Shown here in pieces: positions 59,555 through 64,000 of a stretch of 64,000 nt of DNA. The stretch's first letter is position 1. Each line of letters opens with the position of its first letter. A program made the position numbers and the translations under genes. The stretch lies in contig JAJZMF010000024.1 of NCBI GenBank assembly GCA_021850325.1, forward strand, positions 1-64,000. Reading direction: 5' to 3'. The notes under the pieces were generated by a model that ran no database searches, had not been told where the DNA came from, and saw only the letters and a list, made by a program, of their open reading frames with translations. Origin of the DNA: Actinomycetes bacterium (GTDB lineage: Bacteria; Actinomycetota; Acidimicrobiia; Acidimicrobiales; Palsa-688).

Positions 59555-61189
59555 TCAGCCGGGCGGGCACGCCAACCAGACCGTCGTCCCCGGCGGCAAG
59601 TGACCCTCCTCGCTCAACGGCCCGCTGGCCAGCAGCACGCGGGCTCGCCCGGGGAGCTCCAGCGGCGCGGCGTCGAAGTTGGTCAGACAGGCGAAGCGGG
59701 GCCCTCGCCTGAAGGCGAGCACGCCGGCGCCGAGCTGCTGCCATTCGAAGCCGGTCCCTGCCAGCTCGGGCAGCTCCCTGCGCAGCTCGACAGCCCGCTT
59801 GGTCAACCGGAACGTCGAGCCCGGTGTGCGCCGCTGGCTCGCCGCCGTCAAGCTGGCCCAGGCCGGCGGTTGTGGCAGCCAGCTCGGCCCGCTGGTGCTG
59901 AAGCCGTACGTCGGCGCGCCGGCATCCCAGGGCAGGGGCACCCGGCAACCGTCCCGGCTCTTGCGGGCGTCGCCCGTCCGGGCCACGATCGGGTCCTGGA
60001 GCAGCTCCAGGGGAAGGTCCTCCACCTGCCAGAGCCCGAGCTCCTCACCCTGGTAGATGCAAGCCGGGCCGGGGAGGGCGAGCATCAGGAGCAGAGCGGC
60101 GCGGGCGCGTGCCTGGCCCAGGGCGAGGTCCCTGACCGGGCTGCTGGCGGTAGAGGTGCCTGCGGTCCCGGGCGCGTAGCGGGTCACCGGCCTCACCTCG
60201 TCATGGCTGGACAGGAACCAGGTCGGCCTGGCCCGCCCCGGCCATGGGCCGTCCAGGATCCCTTCGATCGCGGCGTGAAAAGCAGGGGCGGACCACGGAG
60301 CCCGTGACAGCTCGAAGGCGAAGACCGAGTGCAGCTCGTCGTCGCGCAGGTACCGGGCCAGACGTTCCGGCCCGTTCACGATCACCTCTCCGAAGAGGGC
60401 CTTTTCGGGCTTGTAGGAACGCGCCACGTCCCGCCAGCGGCGCAGCACCTCGTGGACGGTGTCGCCGTCCCACAGCGGGGTCTCGGGCCAACCGCTCGGG
60501 GAGAACACGTCGTTGAACTCGATACCGGCCGGCGGGAGCCGGGCGTCCTTGCCGATCGCGGGGACGGCGTCGAGCCGGAAGCCGTCGACGCCCAGGTCGC
60601 ACCAGAAGCGGAAGACCTTTTCGAAATCGGCCCGGACCTCGCTGCAGGACCAGTTGAGGTCGGGCTGTTCGGGGGCGAACAGGTGCAGGTACCACTGACC
60701 GGGGCGGCCGTCGGGGCCCGTTGTGCGCGACCATGCCGGTCCCCCGAAGGCGCTGGGCCAGTCGTTGGGGGGGAGCGAGCCGCCGGGCCCTTTGCCGTCC
60801 CGGAAGTAGTACCGCTGTCGTGCCGCCGATCCCTCGGCAGCCTCCAGCGCCTCCAGGAACCACGGGTGGCGGTCCGAGGTGTGGTTGGGCACGATGTCCA
60901 GCAGGACGCGCAGGCCGGCGCTGTGCGCGTCGGCTATCAACCGCGCCGCATCGTCGAGAGTACCGAACATGGGGTCGATGCCCTGGTAGTCGGCCACGTC
61001 GTAGCCTCCGTCACGCATGGGCGAGGGGAACCAGGGGCTGACCCAGATGGCGTCGGCGCCGAGGTCCCTGATATGGCCGAGGCGTGACCGCAGGCCGGCC
61101 AGGTCGCCGTAACCGTCGCCGTTGCCGTCGGCGAAGCTGCGCAGGTAGACCTGGTACAGGACGGCATGCCCCCACCACTGGTCGCTCAC
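59555..61189 (-). CDS. GH13 alpha-glucosidase-like enzyme
   Basis: The 544-residue cytoplasmic GH13 protein has WWGHAVLYQVYLRSFADGNGDGYGDLAGL, DIVPNHTSDRHPWF, Asp207 in GFRLDAVP, Glu268 in LFGEV and Asp330 in LSSHDEVR. The pattern fits GH13 subfamilies 23/30 (alpha-glucosidase, oligo-glucosidase). It would hydrolyse imported alpha-glucosides. It starts with GTG four bases after the upstream permease stop, so translation is coupled. The linker to the next gene is 90 bases. Confidence 0.88.
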   Translation of the reverse strand: MSDQWWGHAVLYQVYLRSFADGNGDGYGDLAGLRSRLGHIRDLGADAIWVSPWFPSPMRDGGYDVADYQGIDPMFGTLDDAARLIADAHSAGLRVLLDIVPNHTSDRHPWFLEALEAAEGSAARQRYYFRDGKGPGGSLPPNDWPSAFGGPAWSRTTGPDGRPGQWYLHLFAPEQPDLNWSCSEVRADFEKVFRFWCDLGVDGFRLDAVPAIGKDARLPPAGIEFNDVFSPSGWPETPLWDGDTVHEVLRRWRDVARSYKPEKALFGEVIVNGPERLARYLRDDELHSVFAFELSRAPWSAPAFHAAIEGILDGPWPGRARPTWFLSSHDEVRPVTRYAPGTAGTSTASSPVRDLALGQARARAALLLMLALPGPACIYQGEELGLWQVEDLPLELLQDPIVARTGDARKSRDGCRVPLPWDAGAPTYGFSTSGPSWLPQPPAWASLTAASQRRTPGSTFRLTKRAVELRRELPELAGTGFEWQQLGAGVLAFRRGPRFACLTNFDAAPLELPGRARVLLASGPLSEEGHLPPGTTVWLACPPG

Positions 61190-61193
61190 AGGC

Positions 61194-62021
61194 TCAACCC
61201 TTGACGGCGCCCTGGATGAGGGCCTTGATGAAGTGGCGCTGCAGGACCAGGTACACGATTATGGTCGGGGCCATCAGCTCGACTGCTCCCGCAGCGAGGA
61301 GCACCTCGTTTGTCCCGTACTTGTTCTGGAACGTCTGCAGTGCCCCGGCCAGTGTCCACTCGTTCGGGTTGGACATGAGCACCAGGGGCAGCAGGAACTG
61401 GTTCCAGGTCGACAGGAACATGAGGAGGCCGAGCGATGCCAGTGCCGGTTGGGCGAGCGGCAGGTGCACACGCCGGAACAGCTGCCAGGACGATGCCCCG
61501 TCCACCGAGCCGGCCTCGAACAGCTCCCGGGGCATGTTGACGAAGTGCGAGCGCATCCAGAACACGGCGAAGGGCATGTTGAGCCCGATCAGGGGCAGCA
61601 CCAGGCCCCAGCGGGAGTCGAGCAGGCCCATCGACTGGTCCTGGAAGTAGAGCGGGATGACCACGATCTCGAATGGGAGGGCCAACGTGAGCAGCAGTAC
61701 GAAGTAGAACAACTTGCCCAGGGGGATCTCCAGGACCGCGATGGCGTATGCGGCCAGCGTGGAGATGAGCACGGCCACGGGCACGACCCCGAGCACGAGC
61801 AGCACGCTCGACTTCAGCAGTGTGGTCATGTTGGCGAGGCTCCATGCGGCGACGAAGTTGTGCCACTGGGGGTGCAGGGTGAAGTTGAGGCCCTCGGGGA
61901 TGACGCTCTGGGGCATGATGGCCGCGGAGAACATGCTGAGCAGGGGCACCACCGAGTAGAGGGCGACCGCACCCAGGAGGGCGTACCGGGGTGCCTTTTG
62001 GCGTGCCTGCCTAGTGTTCAC
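61194..62021 (-). CDS. Sugar ABC transporter permease (MalG-like)
   Basis: The 275-residue protein has six helices, an EAA motif at MPRELFEAGSVDGASSWQ and the terminal FIKALIQGAVKG typical of MalG-type subunits. It starts with GTG inside the end of the MalF-like gene (11-base overlap). It pairs with that permease to import an alpha-glucoside. Confidence 0.9.
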   Translation of the reverse strand: MNTRQARQKAPRYALLGAVALYSVVPLLSMFSAAIMPQSVIPEGLNFTLHPQWHNFVAAWSLANMTTLLKSSVLLVLGVVPVAVLISTLAAYAIAVLEIPLGKLFYFVLLLTLALPFEIVVIPLYFQDQSMGLLDSRWGLVLPLIGLNMPFAVFWMRSHFVNMPRELFEAGSVDGASSWQLFRRVHLPLAQPALASLGLLMFLSTWNQFLLPLVLMSNPNEWTLAGALQTFQNKYGTNEVLLAAGAVELMAPTIIVYLVLQRHFIKALIQGAVKG

Positions 62022-62910
62022 TGTCGTCTGCCCGGAAGAAGCGCTGCAATGGCGCGACCACTGCTATGACGAGGAGCGCGAGCACCACGGCGAGGGCACA
62101 TGCGGAACCGATCTGGTAGTCGTTGAAAGCCAGGTTGTAGACCTCGACCCCGGGGACCATGGTGGAGTAACCCGGCCCTCCCTGGGTCATGAGGAAGACG
62201 ACGTCGAAGCTGGACAGCGCGGCGATCACGGTTATCGTGACGCAGACCCCGATCTGCTGGCGCAGGCCGGGGAGCGTGACCCGCCGGAACTGGTGCCAGG
62301 CGCCCGCCCCGTCCACCCTGGCCGCCTCGTAGAGCACCGGGTCGATGTTGCCGACCCCGGCCATGAGCAGTACCGAGCACAGCCCCGTCGAGAGCCACGT
62401 GCCCACGAAGCCCACCGCAGGCAGCGCAAAAGTGAACGAGCCCACCCACCCCCGGGCCAGGCTGCCGAGGCCCACCCAGTGCAGGACCGTGTTCACGAAA
62501 CCGTCCTTGGAGTACATCCAGTTCCAGGCCACCCCGGCCGCCGCCCCGGGGAGGATCTGGGGCAGGAAGACCAGGGTGCGGGCCACAGTGCCGTAGGCCC
62601 CGGCTTTGACGGTGCGCAGCGAAGCGGCCACCACGAGGCCGAAGGACACGGGTAGTACCGTGAAGAAGAATATGAAGACGATGGCGTGCCACAGCGAGCT
62701 GAGCTGCTGGGGCTGGGTGAGGGCGGCCACGTAGTTGGCGAAGCCCACCCACTTCTTGGTGGCGGCAATGCCGTCCCATTTGTAGAAGGAGTAGTTGACG
62801 GCGGAGATAATCGGGTGGAGCTCGAACACCCCGTAGAAGAGCAGGGCCGGCAGTGCGAACAGCCAGCCGGCGTAACGGTGCCAGCGCCGTCGCCGGGACC
62901 TGCCGGCCAC
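62011..62910 (-). CDS. Sugar ABC transporter permease (MalF-like)
   Basis: The 299-residue protein has six helices after a basic tail (GRSRRRRWHRY), with the EAA loop reading IDPVLYEAARVDGAGAWHQF. VFLMTQGGPGYSTMVPGVEVYNLAF closes the domain, as in lactose/raffinose-type permeases. It starts with GTG near 62910 without a clear ribosome site. It is separated from the binding-protein gene by 175 bases containing a strong double hairpin. Confidence 0.88.
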   Translation of the reverse strand: MAGRSRRRRWHRYAGWLFALPALLFYGVFELHPIISAVNYSFYKWDGIAATKKWVGFANYVAALTQPQQLSSLWHAIVFIFFFTVLPVSFGLVVAASLRTVKAGAYGTVARTLVFLPQILPGAAAGVAWNWMYSKDGFVNTVLHWVGLGSLARGWVGSFTFALPAVGFVGTWLSTGLCSVLLMAGVGNIDPVLYEAARVDGAGAWHQFRRVTLPGLRQQIGVCVTITVIAALSSFDVVFLMTQGGPGYSTMVPGVEVYNLAFNDYQIGSACALAVVLALLVIAVVAPLQRFFRADDSEH

Positions 62911-63014
62911 CAGGGAGGCGTACCCTGACGTCGTCGGGGCGAACCGGCGGCCGGCGGGTGCTGCAGTAGTCGTGGTCGCGCTGATTGCTGATCACCTCCG
63001 TTGAAGCCCGTCCA

Positions 63015-63057
63015 GGCCCGGTGGTGCCCAGCTCTGGGCGGAGGCTGCCACCGGGCC
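63015..63057 (-). repeat. Nested inverted repeat between binding protein and permease
   Basis: GGCCCGGTGG (63015-63024) pairs with CCACCGGGCC (63048-63057), and inside it GCCCAG (63026-63031) pairs with CTGGGC (63034-63039). The structure lies 28 bases after the binding-protein stop. It could protect or partly end the transcript, so that more binding protein than permease is made, a common feature of such operons. Confidence 0.6.
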
Positions 63058-63085
63058 CGTGTGGCACGGGGAGAGGGTAGTGGCC

Positions 63086-64000
63086 TCAGGCCGTCGCTTG
63101 ACGGTCTGCGGTCACGTCGGCCGCGAACTTCTGGACCATGGCCGCCCCGGTGGTCTTGCCGGCCATGAGGAGCTGGAGCTGGGGAGGGAAGTCCGAGTTC
63201 ACGATCGGGCCCTGGTTCTGCAGCCAGTTGAGGACACCGTTGTCCCTCTGCACCAACTGGTAGACGTTCTCGGTCTGGGCCTTGAGGGACTGGTTGAGGG
63301 CGGGGGGGACGATGCGCGCGAGCCCGTAGGCGTTGCCACCGCCCACGCCGACCACGACCCTGGCTGCAGCGGGCGTGCTCAGCCAGTTGACGAACTGGGC
63401 CGCCTGGTCCTGGTGCGTGGACTTGGCCGAGATCGAAAATGCCAGGTCGTTGCTCTCCATGCCCACGTACGGCCCACCGGGGGTGAGCGGCGGGAAGGGC
63501 ATCATCCCGTAGCTGAAGGACTTGGGGAAGTTGCCGCCGAACTCGATCCACGAGCCGCTCACCATGAAGAGGCCGTCACCGGCGCCGAACTCCTGGTAGG
63601 ACTGGGTCTGCTGGATGGCGTTGGCATCAGAGTTGAAGTAGCCACTGGACATCCAGCTGGCGAGCTTGTTGGCAGCCGCCACGGCGTCGGGGTTGTCCAG
63701 GTTCGAACCCGGCACGTTGTCGATGACGTCGTCGATGCCCTGCGCGCCCATGTAGTCGCCCAGCAGCATGTCGAAGAGGTGGCCCGTCAGGCCGTCCTCG
63801 TTGGAGGCGATGATGGGCGTGACCCCGTGAGCCTTGGCCGTTGCCAGTTCAGCTGCGAACTGGGAGACGGTCTTGGGCACGTGGAGCTGCAGCTTGGCCA
63901 TCAGGGCACGGTTGTAGAAGATGCCGGTGACCACGCCCGCCTGGCCTCCCGCCTCGTACAGCGGCCCACGCCCTATCACGCCCTTGGAGCTCACCCGACC
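63086..64000 (-). CDS. Sugar ABC transporter substrate-binding protein, partial
   Basis: The last 305 residues of a family-1 binding protein; the 5' end lies beyond the window and the frame stays open to base 64000. FYNRALMAKLQLHVPKTVSQF, MVSGSWIEFGGNFPKSFSYGMMPFPPLTPGGPYVG and AAQFVNWLSTPAAARVV are typical of oligosaccharide-binding proteins. It heads the alpha-glucoside operon, which again has no ATPase gene in view. Confidence 0.88.
   Translation of the reverse strand, partial: GRVSSKGVIGRGPLYEAGGQAGVVTGIFYNRALMAKLQLHVPKTVSQFAAELATAKAHGVTPIIASNEDGLTGHLFDMLLGDYMGAQGIDDVIDNVPGSNLDNPDAVAAANKLASWMSSGYFNSDANAIQQTQSYQEFGAGDGLFMVSGSWIEFGGNFPKSFSYGMMPFPPLTPGGPYVGMESNDLAFSISAKSTHQDQAAQFVNWLSTPAAARVVVGVGGGNAYGLARIVPPALNQSLKAQTENVYQLVQRDNGVLNWLQNQGPIVNSDFPPQLQLLMAGKTTGAAMVQKFAADVTADRQATA

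Noticed and set aside
58214-60307. A 697-codon open frame on the plus strand
   Set aside because: It lies antisense to the two GH13 genes, whose catalytic motifs are clear; its product is Gly/Arg/Gln-rich without any domain.
1-64000. tRNA, rRNA, CRISPR arrays, insertion sequences, phage genes
   Set aside because: No T-loop/acceptor patterns, regularly spaced repeats, transposase or integrase motifs were found by reading. A covariance-model search was not possible here.

Overview
The window is GC-rich DNA with frequent GTG and some TTG starts, tight ATGA/GTGA gene overlaps, many GntR, PadR and ArsR regulators, and binding-protein-dependent sugar transporters whose ATPase gene is not nearby. 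Together these point to an actinobacterium (Actinomycetota). No rRNA, tRNA or CRISPR array was seen, so the lineage cannot be fixed further; an Acidimicrobiia- or Thermoleophilia-like genome is as possible as a streptomycete-like one. At several starts a -10-like hexamer lies only about 5 to 8 bases before the start codon, which suggests leaderless transcripts.

Layout. 1-5000: a small DUF4177-like gene, decayed remains of a DUF1048 gene and a drug-type ABC ATPase gene, then a PadR regulator in an operon with a LolD/MacB-like ATPase and an FtsX-like permease. 5400-9800: a MetF-like reductase, a monooxygenase-fold protein, an ArsR regulator divergent from an MFS exporter, and an ArsR/SRPBCC pair. 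9990-17617: a sugar operon (HutC-type GntR, GH4 glycosidase, BadF-type kinase, SIS isomerase-like protein, binding protein and two permeases) behind DasR-like operator half-sites. 17676-25470: an MMPL exporter, a proline iminopeptidase relic, a DUF998 protein, an SRPBCC/methyltransferase/UbiA-like group, a GNAT, a small membrane protein and a PASTA protein.

25569-32470 holds the most unusual set: a carboxynorspermidine-decarboxylase-like PLP enzyme overlapping a DUF3326 gene, divergent from an MFS transporter and a complete polar-amino-acid ABC importer. 33480-38360 is on the minus strand: a tandem-GGDEF protein, an exported double rubrerythrin-like protein, a VIT1-like metal transporter and a secreted collagen-repeat protein. 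38524-53611 is a mixture: K+/H+ antiporter, DinB protein, GDT1-like Mn transporter, CynX-like MFS with a divergent FadR-type regulator, secreted GH27 alpha-galactosidase, HutC-type GntR, Cj0069-like ATP-grasp protein, MFS, variant PiT transporter, PadR/HAAS pair, aquaporin and DUF763. 53691-57865 has an SPFH/Arc pair, an ABC-F protein and an FMN reductase. 57944-64000 is an alpha-glucoside operon on the minus strand: binding protein (cut by the window end), two permeases, a GH13 alpha-glucosidase-like enzyme and a sucrose-phosphorylase-like enzyme.

The overall picture is a heterotroph that imports oligosaccharides and cleaves them hydrolytically or phosphorolytically inside the cell, with one secreted galactosidase, plus metal/redox stress functions and several small-molecule exporters.
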